Translations under genes and position numbers: made by a program
Notes under the pieces: model-generated
What the model was told of the DNA's origin: nothing
What the model saw: the letters and a program-made list of their open reading frames with translations, nothing else
The model's database searches: none
Part shown: in pieces, positions 1 to 6,913 of the stretch
Numbering within the stretch: the stretch's first letter is position 1
Layout: the number at the start of each line of letters is the position of its first letter
DNA from: Candidatus Poseidoniaceae archaeon
Lineage (GTDB): Archaea; Thermoplasmatota; Poseidoniia; Poseidoniales; Poseidoniaceae
Assembly: GCA_013330925.1 (NCBI GenBank)
Contig: DUHJ01000160.1
Span: 1 to 11,029, forward strand
DNA: 11,029 nucleotides
Reading direction: 5' to 3'

Positions 1-287
1 GTTCAGTCCGTGCCGCGCTCGACGGTCATGGAGGCGGCATCAAGGCCACCCGGGTGGATGCGTCCCAGGCAGGCCTCGACCTTGTGTTGGATTTGACCGG
101 GGCATGCGTCTCGTGTGGCGCTGCCCCGGGCACGCTTCAGGGCATCAAGAGCGATCTTGAGGCGGATGCGGAGGTCGCTCGTATTCGCTTTGATGCGGTC
201 CTTTTGGACAGTTTCGACGACCTTGGACGAGACTTCATCCTCGCACATGGCGAGGTCGAATTCGTGAGTGTGGAGGCTCAAGCATGA
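1..287 (+). CDS. NifU-like C-terminal domain protein (5'-partial)
   Basis: The reading frame is open from the left edge (first full codon at base 3) to the TGA at 285-287, giving about 94 visible residues; the true start lies upstream. The visible part matches the NifU C-terminal Fe-S scaffold domain: a VRAALDGHGGG segment, like the family's VRP...L..HGGD opening, then alternating hydrophobic strand residues, then GACVSCGAAPGTLQGI, like the family's GACxxCPxSxxTLxxGI. The CxxC pair, which ligates a transient Fe-S cluster in this family, is intact; the usual Pro after the second Cys is Gly. A role in delivering Fe-S clusters to apoproteins in the cytoplasm is inferred from the family. An acidic tail of about 30 residues follows the domain. 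The stop overlaps the start of the HTH_10 regulator by four bases (ATGA), so the two are probably co-translated. Further domains may lie outside the window. Confidence 0.72.
   Translation, partial: SVRAALDGHGGGIKATRVDASQAGLDLVLDLTGACVSCGAAPGTLQGIKSDLEADAEVARIRFDAVLLDSFDDLGRDFILAHGEVEFVSVEAQA
272..276 (+). promoter_or_regulatory. Shine-Dalgarno site of first HTH_10 regulator
   Basis: GGAGG lies inside the end of the NifU-like gene, seven bases before the ATG at 284. Together with the ATGA overlap it supports that start and re-initiation by ribosomes finishing the upstream gene. Confidence 0.6.
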
Positions 288-943
288 GAGAAATTCGCCT
301 TCGCTACGGCAGCGATGTGCTTCTTGGCACCGAGTTTCAGCAACAACTGGAACGCATCGAAGAATTCGAACTCCTCAACACGTTGGGCCGCTCGGACGCC
401 AACGATGCCGTGACGGTCATGGTGCGCCTTCGCCTTGCCGATGGATTGACGACCGACCGCATCAACGAGATTCCATGGTTGGCCATCGAAGAAATCGTTC
501 GAACCGAACCCACCGCCGACGGGGATGCCATGTACGCCATTGTTCGATTCACGCACCCCTTGGTGACCATCCCCTTGGAGGTTCCAGACGCCATCATCAG
601 TCCCGGCACGCGCATCGGTCGGCGCGGCGCGGAGATCGTCGTTCGAGGTTCCAGCGACGGTTGTCAGGCCTTGGTGGCCGCGTTTCGGCTCTGGAACGAC
701 CGATGCACCGTGGCCGTCGTTCGCTCGGGCGATGCAGATCATGACACCGATGCGGGCTTGACGCCCCAACAAGTCGAAGCGGCCAGGATGGCTTGGTCCA
801 TGGGTTACTTCGACGTCCCGCGCGGGTGTGCACTCAGCGACATCGCCAAGGCAGCAGGTGTGTCAAACGCCACCATCAGCGGTCACCTGCGTGAAGTTGA
901 CCGCATCGCACACCGCCGTTTGCTCGATTGGATCGGCGAATGA
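284..943 (+). CDS. HTH_10 (Bat-type) transcriptional regulator, copy 1
   Basis: A 219-residue protein. Residues 158-212 fit the archaeal HTH_10 (bacterio-opsin activator type) DNA-binding domain: GLTPQQVEAARMAW, then GYFDVPRGCALSDIAKAAGVS, then NATISGHLREVDRIAHRRL, with the typical GYFD-PR hinge and a Ser-x-x-Thr-Ile-Ser recognition helix. Residues 1-155 form an alpha/beta sensor-like region with no motif I can name; it starts REIRLRY and has a conserved PGTRIG...RG...GC segment around 107-127. The likely role is a cytoplasmic DNA-binding regulator; ligand and target are unknown. The ATG overlaps the NifU-like stop (ATGA) and has a good Shine-Dalgarno site. A paralogue follows 45 bases downstream. 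Cys127 and Cys182 are shared with the paralogue, and the upstream neighbour is an Fe-S protein; a redox or cluster-sensing role is speculation only. Confidence 0.85.
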   Translation: MREIRLRYGSDVLLGTEFQQQLERIEEFELLNTLGRSDANDAVTVMVRLRLADGLTTDRINEIPWLAIEEIVRTEPTADGDAMYAIVRFTHPLVTIPLEVPDAIISPGTRIGRRGAEIVVRGSSDGCQALVAAFRLWNDRCTVAVVRSGDADHDTDAGLTPQQVEAARMAWSMGYFDVPRGCALSDIAKAAGVSNATISGHLREVDRIAHRRLLDWIGE

Positions 944-973
944 CCCTCCTGGGTTAACTCCAAACGTGAGGGT
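943..973 (+). repeat. Inverted repeat between the paralogous regulators
   Basis: ACCCTC (943-948) and its complement GAGGGT (968-973) flank a 19-base spacer. A G.U pair (942/974) would extend an RNA stem to seven. Inside the spacer lies the palindrome GTTAAC (953-958). It could be an operator for one of the flanking regulators or a weak RNA stem. No T-run follows, so a terminator is not supported. It sits in one of the few gaps between genes here. Confidence 0.3.
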
Positions 974-988
974 TCAGGCAAGGTTCTG

Positions 989-1666
989 ATGAAGGAAGTT
1001 CGGTTGCGCTATCCGGCGCATGCCATCGCGAACTCCGAGTTCAGCCAACAAACGGCCATCTGCGAAGAAGCCGTCTTGATGGCGAGCGTCAGCAGGCACC
1101 ACGAACAGAACACCATCGTCTATGTGCTCCAATTGACCCTCGCTGACGACATGACCGTCGAGGACGTTGACCTTGTCCCTTGGTTCAAATTGATCGAAGT
1201 CATTGGCGAAGAGGTCGTCGGAGGACGCGTTCGATTGACGGCGCTTGTGCAGAATTCACACAGTCTGCTTCGGATGGGTCGCGACATCTGGAATGCCGTG
1301 GTCGCCCCAGGGTCATCCATCGGCATCTCGGGTGCCACGGTCATCATTCGAGGCACTCCGGCAGGATGCAGTGCCATGGTGAAGGGTTTTCAATCATGGA
1401 ATCCGAACGGGACGGTCTCCGTCGTCCAACTCACGGAGCAGCAGCAAGACGACTTTGCTGGATTGACCGAGCATCAAATGAAGGCCTTTTCGACGGCTTG
1501 GCGGCTTGGGTATTACGACCGTCCACGGAAGTGCACGCTCGCCGACGTGGCGCGCGAAATCGGCGTGTCAAGGGCAACCATCAGCGGCCACTTGGGTGCG
1601 GTGGAGAGCACCGCTCACCGACGTTTGGCGGCCCGCCTTGGTCTCCGTAGCGATGGGACGCATTGA
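989..1666 (+). CDS. HTH_10 (Bat-type) transcriptional regulator, copy 2
   Basis: A 225-residue paralogue of the preceding regulator. The two align without any gap from residue 1 to about 213; I hand-count about 81 identities (38%). The HTH_10 domain occupies 158-212 (GLTEHQMKAFSTAWRLGYYD-RPR, then LADVAREIGVS, then RATISGHLGAVESTAHRRL). The recognition-helix segment is nearly identical to copy 1 (ATISGHL), so the two may share DNA targets or form heterodimers. The N-terminal sensor-like half is much more divergent, suggesting different inputs. Cys127 and Cys182 are conserved with copy 1, while Cys25 is unique. The tail after 213 is short, basic and unrelated to copy 1. The ATG at 989 has only a weak AGG upstream, unlike the well-equipped starts elsewhere, so it may have its own promoter in the 45-base gap; I see no clear TATA element. 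Confidence 0.83.
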   Translation: MKEVRLRYPAHAIANSEFSQQTAICEEAVLMASVSRHHEQNTIVYVLQLTLADDMTVEDVDLVPWFKLIEVIGEEVVGGRVRLTALVQNSHSLLRMGRDIWNAVVAPGSSIGISGATVIIRGTPAGCSAMVKGFQSWNPNGTVSVVQLTEQQQDDFAGLTEHQMKAFSTAWRLGYYDRPRKCTLADVAREIGVSRATISGHLGAVESTAHRRLAARLGLRSDGTH

Positions 1667-1690
1667 AGGCCAAGGCGCTTTGGGCAGACC

Positions 1691-3886
1691 ATGGCGGCAT
1701 GGCAAGATCAGCCTCGGGCTTCACCCGAACCCGCCCGTGAAGCGCACGTCGGCCGATTTGAGGTCAAAACACGTGACGGCCGAGCGCGTGTCGGCGCCCT
1801 TTCCACCGCCCACGGGACGGTCACCACGCCGACCTTGCTCCCGGTCATCAATCCGAACCTCCGCACCATCGAACCCAGGGAAATGTGGGACCGGTACGGC
1901 ATCGAGATGCTCATCACGAACAGCTACATCATCTGGAAACACGACCGCCTTCGAAGCCATGCGCTGGAACACGGCGTGCATGACTTGCTCAATTACCCAG
2001 GAGCCATCATGACCGATTCCGGCACCTTCCAAGCCTACGTGTACGGTGACGTCGAGGTCGGGGTCGAGGAGATCGTCGCCTTCCAACGTGACATCGGCGT
2101 GGACGTCGCCACCATGCTCGACGTCTTCACCCGCCCCGACATGACCCGGGACCAGGTGCAAGAAGCGGTCAAAGAGACCGCAAACCGTGCCGAAGCGAGC
2201 CTTTCCTCGACCGGCTCGACGATGCTCAACGGCCCCATTCAAGGCGGCCTGCACCCCGACCTTCGACGTGAAAGTGCGCAATCGATGGGGGCCCACGGCT
2301 TCAGCGTTCACCCCATCGGGGGCATCGTCCCTGTGATGGAACAGCAGCGCTACACCGACTTGGCGAAGATCATGTTGGCTTCCATTCCGGAATTGCCCCC
2401 ACAGCGCCCCGTTCACATGTTTGGCTGCGGCCATCCGATGCTGTTCCCCATGCTCATCGCCCTCGGCGCCGATCTCTTCGATTCCGCCGCCTACGCGCTG
2501 TTTGCCCGTGATGGACGGATGTTGACCCCCACGGGGACCGTCCACCTGAGCGACCTTCGGGAGTGGCCGTTGTTGATGCCGTGCGTGGCGCAATTGACGC
2601 CTGAGGAGGTTCGGAAGATGGACAAGGAGGCGCGGATGGAGATGCTCTCGCGGTACAACCTCGAAGTGACGCTCGCCGAACTTGCCGCGTGCCGACAAGC
2701 CGTCCACGACGGTCGCATCTGGGAGCGTGCCGAACGCCGTAGCCATGCGCACCCTGCCCTTCGGGAAGCCTTTCTGTGGCTGACGACGTCACCCGCTCGT
2801 GGCTCTTCACCCATTCCCGCCACCGAACATTTGCTCATGAACGACCGGGCCGCGGCCGCGGACACGTCACCCGCCCGCGGTCGGTGGGAGAAAGCATGGG
2901 ATTGGGTGGTCAACTCCCAAGCCACACCCGGCCAAGGTGCCTTGCGCTGGGCCGGCGACGACACCTTCGTGCGTCCTGCCGTGGTGGCGTCCCGCCGTCG
3001 TTTGCACAGGCATTGGCGTCCTGCGTCCAAGGAGGGCCCGATGCTGATCGTGCACGGTGCCCCCGGTCCATGGCGCGACCGTGTGGGGACGCACGTCGTT
3101 CGAGCCAAAGCCTCGAATCCGTCGCTTGAGGTGCTCGTCCTCACGCCGATCGGGCTGGTGCCGTGGTCCTTCGAAGACCTGCAACCCTTCGCTCACGTCG
3201 AAGGGCCTGAATGGCTTTGGAAGCGGCCGTTGGACCATGCCTGGGTGCGCCGTGAATTGTCTCGTTTGCACCTTGATGGGCGTGCGTTCGGTAGCGTCAA
3301 CCTCCGGTCGGACAGCGTTGGCGAAGCCTTTGACGCGGCGTTGGAGGGTGCGGGACTCAACCCACGCAAGGACGCCGACGATCCGTCCCTTTCCACCGTC
3401 GACATGGACCTCCGCCGTGCCCAAGCGGTCGACAAAAGCATGCTCGAATTGAACCTCGAACGTTCGGTCGCGACGGCTTTTGTGGGCGAAGCCACCTTTG
3501 TGATGAGCAGCACCGGTCGCATCCGGAACGTGAAGGACAGCGAGGGACGGCACGTCCTTTCCCCGCGCCTCAACGACGGCGGTCTTTCTTTGACGGACGA
3601 AGGCGCCAAGGTGCTGCATGACCTCGATCTTGTGCCCAAGCACGCCCCCGCCACGCTCACCGTCGTCGAAGACGCCGTGCCCTTCGTCGGTGCAGGTCGA
3701 AACGTGATGCACGGGTTCATCCTGGAGGCATCGGACCACCTCAGGCCAGGGGCCTCGTGCCTCGTGCTCGCACCCGATGGCTCCCTCATCGCGCACGGCG
3801 TCGCGCAGTGCATGCCCGAGGAAGCCATGGCGATGGAGAAGGGCATCGCCGTCCGCGTTCGTGGCGGCTTGCTTTCCACGTCTTGA
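1691..3886 (+). CDS. tgtA: Archaeosine tRNA-guanine transglycosylase-like protein with ArcS-like and PUA domains
   Basis: A 731-residue protein; known archaeal TGTs are near 580. Residues 20-360 form the TGT barrel, which in archaea swaps guanine-15 of tRNA for preQ0 on the way to archaeosine. The substrate-binding Asp109 (TDSGTFQ), the GPIQGG loop (181-186), the MFGCGHP loop and the nucleophile Asp264 (DLFDSAAYAL) are all present. The family's zinc ligands are not: the CxCxxC stretch reads LLMPCV (294-299) and the distal His is Tyr322. Residues 361-448 are a linker of unknown role with TSPARG occurring twice (366, 392). Residues 450-550 resemble the ArcS core domain (TPIGLVPWSFEDLQPFAHVE) but lack its PC-x3-KPY signature. 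Residues 600-650 match the C2 domain (GRIRNV...LTDEGAKVL) and 658-728 a PUA RNA-binding domain. The ATG is the first start after an in-frame stop at 1664-1666. The protein could be an active TGT, or an ArcS/TGT hybrid that has lost one activity. Confidence 0.85.
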   Translation: MAAWQDQPRASPEPAREAHVGRFEVKTRDGRARVGALSTAHGTVTTPTLLPVINPNLRTIEPREMWDRYGIEMLITNSYIIWKHDRLRSHALEHGVHDLLNYPGAIMTDSGTFQAYVYGDVEVGVEEIVAFQRDIGVDVATMLDVFTRPDMTRDQVQEAVKETANRAEASLSSTGSTMLNGPIQGGLHPDLRRESAQSMGAHGFSVHPIGGIVPVMEQQRYTDLAKIMLASIPELPPQRPVHMFGCGHPMLFPMLIALGADLFDSAAYALFARDGRMLTPTGTVHLSDLREWPLLMPCVAQLTPEEVRKMDKEARMEMLSRYNLEVTLAELAACRQAVHDGRIWERAERRSHAHPALREAFLWLTTSPARGSSPIPATEHLLMNDRAAAADTSPARGRWEKAWDWVVNSQATPGQGALRWAGDDTFVRPAVVASRRRLHRHWRPASKEGPMLIVHGAPGPWRDRVGTHVVRAKASNPSLEVLVLTPIGLVPWSFEDLQPFAHVEGPEWLWKRPLDHAWVRRELSRLHLDGRAFGSVNLRSDSVGEAFDAALEGAGLNPRKDADDPSLSTVDMDLRRAQAVDKSMLELNLERSVATAFVGEATFVMSSTGRIRNVKDSEGRHVLSPRLNDGGLSLTDEGAKVLHDLDLVPKHAPATLTVVEDAVPFVGAGRNVMHGFILEASDHLRPGASCLVLAPDGSLIAHGVAQCMPEEAMAMEKGIAVRVRGGLLSTS
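2850..2861 (+). repeat. 12-base perfect palindrome inside the TGT linker
   Basis: CCGCGGCCGCGG is perfectly self-complementary and encodes the Ala-rich part of the linker (RAAAAD). It lies between two copies of ACGTCACCCGC at 2786-2796 and 2864-2874, in the same codon phase 78 bases apart. It probably reflects GC-rich low-complexity coding sequence in an unconstrained linker; a regulatory role is not supported. Confidence 0.35.
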
Positions 3887-3933
3887 GCCCGATACGGGGT
3901 CGGATTGAAAGGCCTCCCTCACCGTGTTGCTGC

Positions 3934-4908
3934 ATGGTCGAAGCGCGTGCACCCATCGTGCACACGAAGGCGCTGACGAAAGCCTACGGAGAACACACCG
4001 CGCTGGACGCGCTCGATTTGCGCATCGAGGCGGGGGCGACCGGCCTCCTCGGGGCAAACGGAGCAGGAAAATCCACCTTGCTGAAGACCTTGCTCGGCCT
4101 CATTCAGGTGACCTCCGGCGAAGGCAGCGTGCTCGGTCATGACATCCGAACCGAAGGCCCGAGCATTCGACAACGGATCGGCTACATGCCCGAATACGAA
4201 GCCCTTGACCCGAGGATGGACGGGATTCACCAAGTCCGCTATGCAGGCGAATTGCTTGGCATGAACCCCGTGATTGCCATGCAGCGCGCCCACCAATGCC
4301 TCGAGTACGTGGGGCTTGGAGAGCAACGCTACCGTCAGATCGACGGGTATTCCACCGGCATGAGGCAAGCCACAAAATTGGCGTGCGCCATCGTCCATGA
4401 CCCGGAGATGATCATCGCCGACGAACCCTCCAACGGACTTGATGCGGCAGCACGCGATTTCATGCTCCAAACCTTGGACACCACGGTGCGCAACGGTCAG
4501 CGGAGCGTCCTCATGGCCTCGCACTTGATGGACGACGTGGAGCAGGTATGCGAACGCATCGTCCTTCTCCACAAGGGGCGTTTGGTGGCCGAGGGGCGCA
4601 TCGAGGATCTGAAGGCCATCGACCGAGAATACGAGGTGCACGTCTGGGGCGCGGCCGAAGCGATGGAGCGTGGCTTGCTCGACCGAGGCTTGCGCGTGCG
4701 TCGCCAAGGCCGCGTGATGCGGGTCGCCGACGACCGCGACGACCTGCCGCGTGAAGTCCTCGAAGTCGCCGCCGCGACCGGTGCTCAAGTGCGCCGTTTG
4801 CACACCTACGAGGCCTCCTTGGAGGACCTGTTCATCGCCATCATGGAGCGGCTCGGTCATGACGTGAAATCGAGCGAGGACCTGCTGGCTGGGGGTGCGC
4901 CACGATGA
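3934..4908 (+). CDS. ABC transporter ATP-binding protein 1 (ABC-2 type)
   Basis: A 324-residue cytoplasmic ATPase. It shows Walker A GANGAGKST (40-48), signature YSTGMRQA (139-146, a variant of SGGQ), Walker B MIIADEP (159-165; Asp163 and catalytic Glu164), D-loop NGLD (167-170) and H-loop His197 (ASH). The Q-loop position reads MPE rather than PQ. The C-terminal 100 residues form the accessory region common in ABC-2 exporter ATPases, ending in the typical ASLEDLFIAIM helix. It should power the permease encoded directly downstream, whose ATG overlaps its stop by ATGA. The frame is open back to 3757, but that would overlap the TGT gene by 130 bases and add an Arg/Cys-rich tail unlike an ATPase, so I chose the ATG at 3934, just before the domain begins. 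No clear Shine-Dalgarno precedes it, so the 47-base gap upstream may hold the cassette's promoter. Confidence 0.88.
   Translation: MVEARAPIVHTKALTKAYGEHTALDALDLRIEAGATGLLGANGAGKSTLLKTLLGLIQVTSGEGSVLGHDIRTEGPSIRQRIGYMPEYEALDPRMDGIHQVRYAGELLGMNPVIAMQRAHQCLEYVGLGEQRYRQIDGYSTGMRQATKLACAIVHDPEMIIADEPSNGLDAAARDFMLQTLDTTVRNGQRSVLMASHLMDDVEQVCERIVLLHKGRLVAEGRIEDLKAIDREYEVHVWGAAEAMERGLLDRGLRVRRQGRVMRVADDRDDLPREVLEVAAATGAQVRRLHTYEASLEDLFIAIMERLGHDVKSSEDLLAGGAPR
4891..4897 (+). promoter_or_regulatory. Shine-Dalgarno site of first ABC permease
   Basis: GGGGGTG, a near match to GGAGGTG, ends seven bases before the ATG at 4905 and lies within the last codons of ATPase 1. It supports the ATGA-overlapping start. 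Confidence 0.5.
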
Positions 4909-5921
4909 GCGAAACTCCCGTCGAGGACAATGAGGTTCGTTTCGACGAGGCCTCGCCTGTGACCGGGGCCTCGCGCATCGAAGCCGCGTACACGGCGGAA
5001 GATCATGGACAGGCCAGCGTGGCAAAATCTGGATCCACCGGACAGGTCTTCACCCAAACCTACCTCCCTTGGACGGGCACCCTGAACCCGCGCTGGGCGA
5101 GGAATTGGGCGGTCTACCGGCATCACATGCTGGGCTTGGTGCGCAGCGGGCATCGGCCGTGGCCAATCCTCATTCGCGTCTACCTCGTGCTCGTTCTGAT
5201 CGGTTCGGTGGGCGACATTTTCCCCGTCCTGCTCGGCTCGCTCTTCGGCGAGGGCCTCGGGCAGGTCTTCATGGTCAGCAGGGACAGCCTCTACGCGCAC
5301 GTGTTGGGCTTCTTCCCTCGCAACGTGCTGTACTACCCCGTGGTCACCGCGTTGATCGTGGGGACGATGATTTCCGAAGACCGTCTCAACGGCACATCGG
5401 CGCTCTACTTCAGCCGGCCAATCACCCGTTTCGATTACGTTGCGATGAAGTACCTCGCCGCTGCGTCCATCCTCTTCATCCTCTGCGTGTTCACCTTGCT
5501 GGTCTACTACACCGTCGAGGTGCTGGCCATGGGCCGTGGATGGTCGTGGATCGTCGACACCTTCCCGCTGCTGCTCGGAGCCGTCGCCGCCGGCATGCTG
5601 CTCGTCGTCACCTACACCTCCCTCGGGTTGGCCATGTCCAGCGTCTCCACGAACGGCTTCTTTCCGGCCATCGGTTTGCTGGCCCTCATCCTCGGCTCAA
5701 AATCGGTGGCCTTCCTCGTGGCGCTCATCTTTGAGCAGGACGCGCTTTACCTGCTGTCGCCCTACGATGCGTTGGCCAACGTCGGCCAAGCCTTGGTCGG
5801 CACGGAGTCGAACTACGAGCTACCGTGGACGTGGTCCCTCGTGTCCGTCGTGGTCATGAACGTCCTTTCGCTCTACCTTTTGGCCAACCGGGTGGCCAGC
5901 ATGGAGGTGACCCGAGAGTGA
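4905..5921 (+). CDS. ABC-2 type transporter permease 1
   Basis: A 338-residue integral membrane protein. An acidic, hydrophilic N-terminus of about 80 residues, probably cytoplasmic, precedes hydrophobic segments near 88-110, 140-157, 181-205, 219-243, 252-276 and 308-327: six helices, as expected for an ABC-2 permease half. The segment after helix 2, ISEDRLNGTSALYFSRPITR followed by FDYVAMKYLA (157-185), is the ABC-2 hallmark: a short cytoplasmic stretch leading into a coupling-helix-like PI-R motif. It is expected to pair with ATPase 1 in the cytoplasmic membrane, either as a homodimer or with permease 2. It overlaps ATPase 1 by ATGA, and its own stop shares one base with the next ATG (TGATG). 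The transported substrate cannot be told from the sequence. Confidence 0.85.
   Translation: MSETPVEDNEVRFDEASPVTGASRIEAAYTAEDHGQASVAKSGSTGQVFTQTYLPWTGTLNPRWARNWAVYRHHMLGLVRSGHRPWPILIRVYLVLVLIGSVGDIFPVLLGSLFGEGLGQVFMVSRDSLYAHVLGFFPRNVLYYPVVTALIVGTMISEDRLNGTSALYFSRPITRFDYVAMKYLAAASILFILCVFTLLVYYTVEVLAMGRGWSWIVDTFPLLLGAVAAGMLLVVTYTSLGLAMSSVSTNGFFPAIGLLALILGSKSVAFLVALIFEQDALYLLSPYDALANVGQALVGTESNYELPWTWSLVSVVVMNVLSLYLLANRVASMEVTRE
5903..5910 (+). promoter_or_regulatory. Strong Shine-Dalgarno site of second ABC ATPase
   Basis: GGAGGTGA is an 8-base complement to the archaeal 16S rRNA tail, the best such site in the window, and lies inside the end of permease 1. It is 10 bases from the ATG at 5921 and 7 from an in-frame GTG at 5918, so either could be the real start; a GTG start would give a four-base GTGA overlap. 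Confidence 0.62.
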
Positions 5922-6913
5922 TGCCCGATCTCGGTCAAGTTGGCCCGGCCGCGGAACCCGTGGTCCAACCGGTCCCGGAGAAATTGCCCGCTGTGGTCTT
6001 CGACCAGGTCGGGAAAACCTACGGTCGCATCCACGCGCTGAGCCAGATTAACCTCGCGATTTCAGGTGGCGTCACGGGCATTTTGGGCCTAAACGGGGCC
6101 GGGAAATCGACCCTGTTCAACCTCCTCATGGGGCGGTGCAAGCCCACCACGGGTCAGGTTCGTCTCTTCGGCATCGACCCATGGGAAGACCCCACGCCGT
6201 ACGGCAGGGTGGGCTTTGTGCCCGAATCCGAGAAACTCCACGATTGGATGACGTCGTTTGATTTCGTGACCACCTTCGCGCGGTTGCACGGATTCACGCG
6301 CGACGAAGCCAAGGTCGAGGCGGAGCGCGTCCTCGATTTCGTGAACCTGAAGGAGGTCATGCACACCCCGATTGGTCGGTATTCCAAGGGCATGCGTCAA
6401 CGCGTCAAAATCGCCCATGCCTTGGTCAACGACCCGGACCTGATCGTGCTCGACGAGCCGCTTACCGGATGCGACCCGCTGGCCAGAACCACCATCATGA
6501 ACGTCGTTCGTGAACTTGGTCGAATGGGCCGAACGGTGTTGGTCAGCAGCCACATCCTTGGCGAGATCGAGCGGATCACCGAACAAATCGTCCTGCTTCA
6601 CCGCGGCCAAGTGCTCGCCCTCGGTAACGTCCACGGCATCCGTGAACAACTCGATCGCATCCCGCATCGCATCCTCATCCAATGCTCAGAAGGCAAGCGA
6701 CTCGCCAAGGCCGTCATCGACATGGAGCACGTCCACGGTGTGATGATTCCCTCCGAGGGCGTTGTGGACATCCTCACCCACGACTTGGGCGCCGTTCACC
6801 AGCACTTGCCGAGCCTGCTCATCGAAGGCGGGTTCAAGGTGACCCGGATTGAAAACCCGGACGACGACCTCGAATCGGTCATCGGCCACCTTGTCGGCGG
6901 AGGTGGACGCTGA
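5921..6913 (+). CDS. ABC transporter ATP-binding protein 2 (ABC-2 type)
   Basis: A 330-residue ATPase, clearly related to ATPase 1 but divergent. Walker A is GLNGAGKST (56-64), signature YSKGMRQRV (154-162), Walker B LIVLDEP (174-180; Asp178, Glu179), D-loop GCDP (183-186) and H-loop His211 (SSH). The Q-loop position reads VPESE. A proline- and valine-rich N-terminal extension of about 24 residues precedes the first strand. The C-terminal region (about 245-320) fits the accessory domain of ABC-2 ATPases and ends PDDDLESVIGHLV. The frame stays open upstream to 5825, but that would overlap permease 1 and lack an initiation site; ATG 5921 makes a TGATG junction and sits behind a strong Shine-Dalgarno site. 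GTG 5918 is an equally reasonable start. It is expected to pair with permease 2, encoded directly downstream with another TGATG junction. Confidence 0.88.
   Translation: MPDLGQVGPAAEPVVQPVPEKLPAVVFDQVGKTYGRIHALSQINLAISGGVTGILGLNGAGKSTLFNLLMGRCKPTTGQVRLFGIDPWEDPTPYGRVGFVPESEKLHDWMTSFDFVTTFARLHGFTRDEAKVEAERVLDFVNLKEVMHTPIGRYSKGMRQRVKIAHALVNDPDLIVLDEPLTGCDPLARTTIMNVVRELGRMGRTVLVSSHILGEIERITEQIVLLHRGQVLALGNVHGIREQLDRIPHRILIQCSEGKRLAKAVIDMEHVHGVMIPSEGVVDILTHDLGAVHQHLPSLLIEGGFKVTRIENPDDDLESVIGHLVGGGGR
6899..6905 (+). promoter_or_regulatory. Shine-Dalgarno site of second ABC permease
   Basis: GGAGGTG lies in the last codons of ATPase 2 (the Gly-rich tail), seven bases before the ATG at 6913. The glycine-rich C-terminus of ATPase 2 may be partly a by-product of this site. 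Confidence 0.58.

Noticed and set aside
1721..2752. 343-residue open frame on the minus strand
   Set aside because: It lies wholly antisense to the TGT catalytic domain, whose conserved motifs are clear; its His/Arg/Gly-rich sequence is typical of high-GC shadow frames.
3757..3933. Upstream extension of ATPase 1
   Set aside because: It overlaps the TGT gene by 130 bases and encodes an Arg/Cys-rich stretch unlike the family N-terminus.
2867..4057. 396-residue open frame on the minus strand
   Set aside because: Antisense to the TGT C-terminal half and the start of ATPase 1; no motif and a shadow-like composition.
3919..5025. 368-residue open frame on the minus strand
   Set aside because: Antisense to ATPase 1, whose Walker and signature motifs are intact on the plus strand.
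5825..5917. Upstream extension of ATPase 2
   Set aside because: It runs inside permease 1 and would lose the strong Shine-Dalgarno at 5903-5910.
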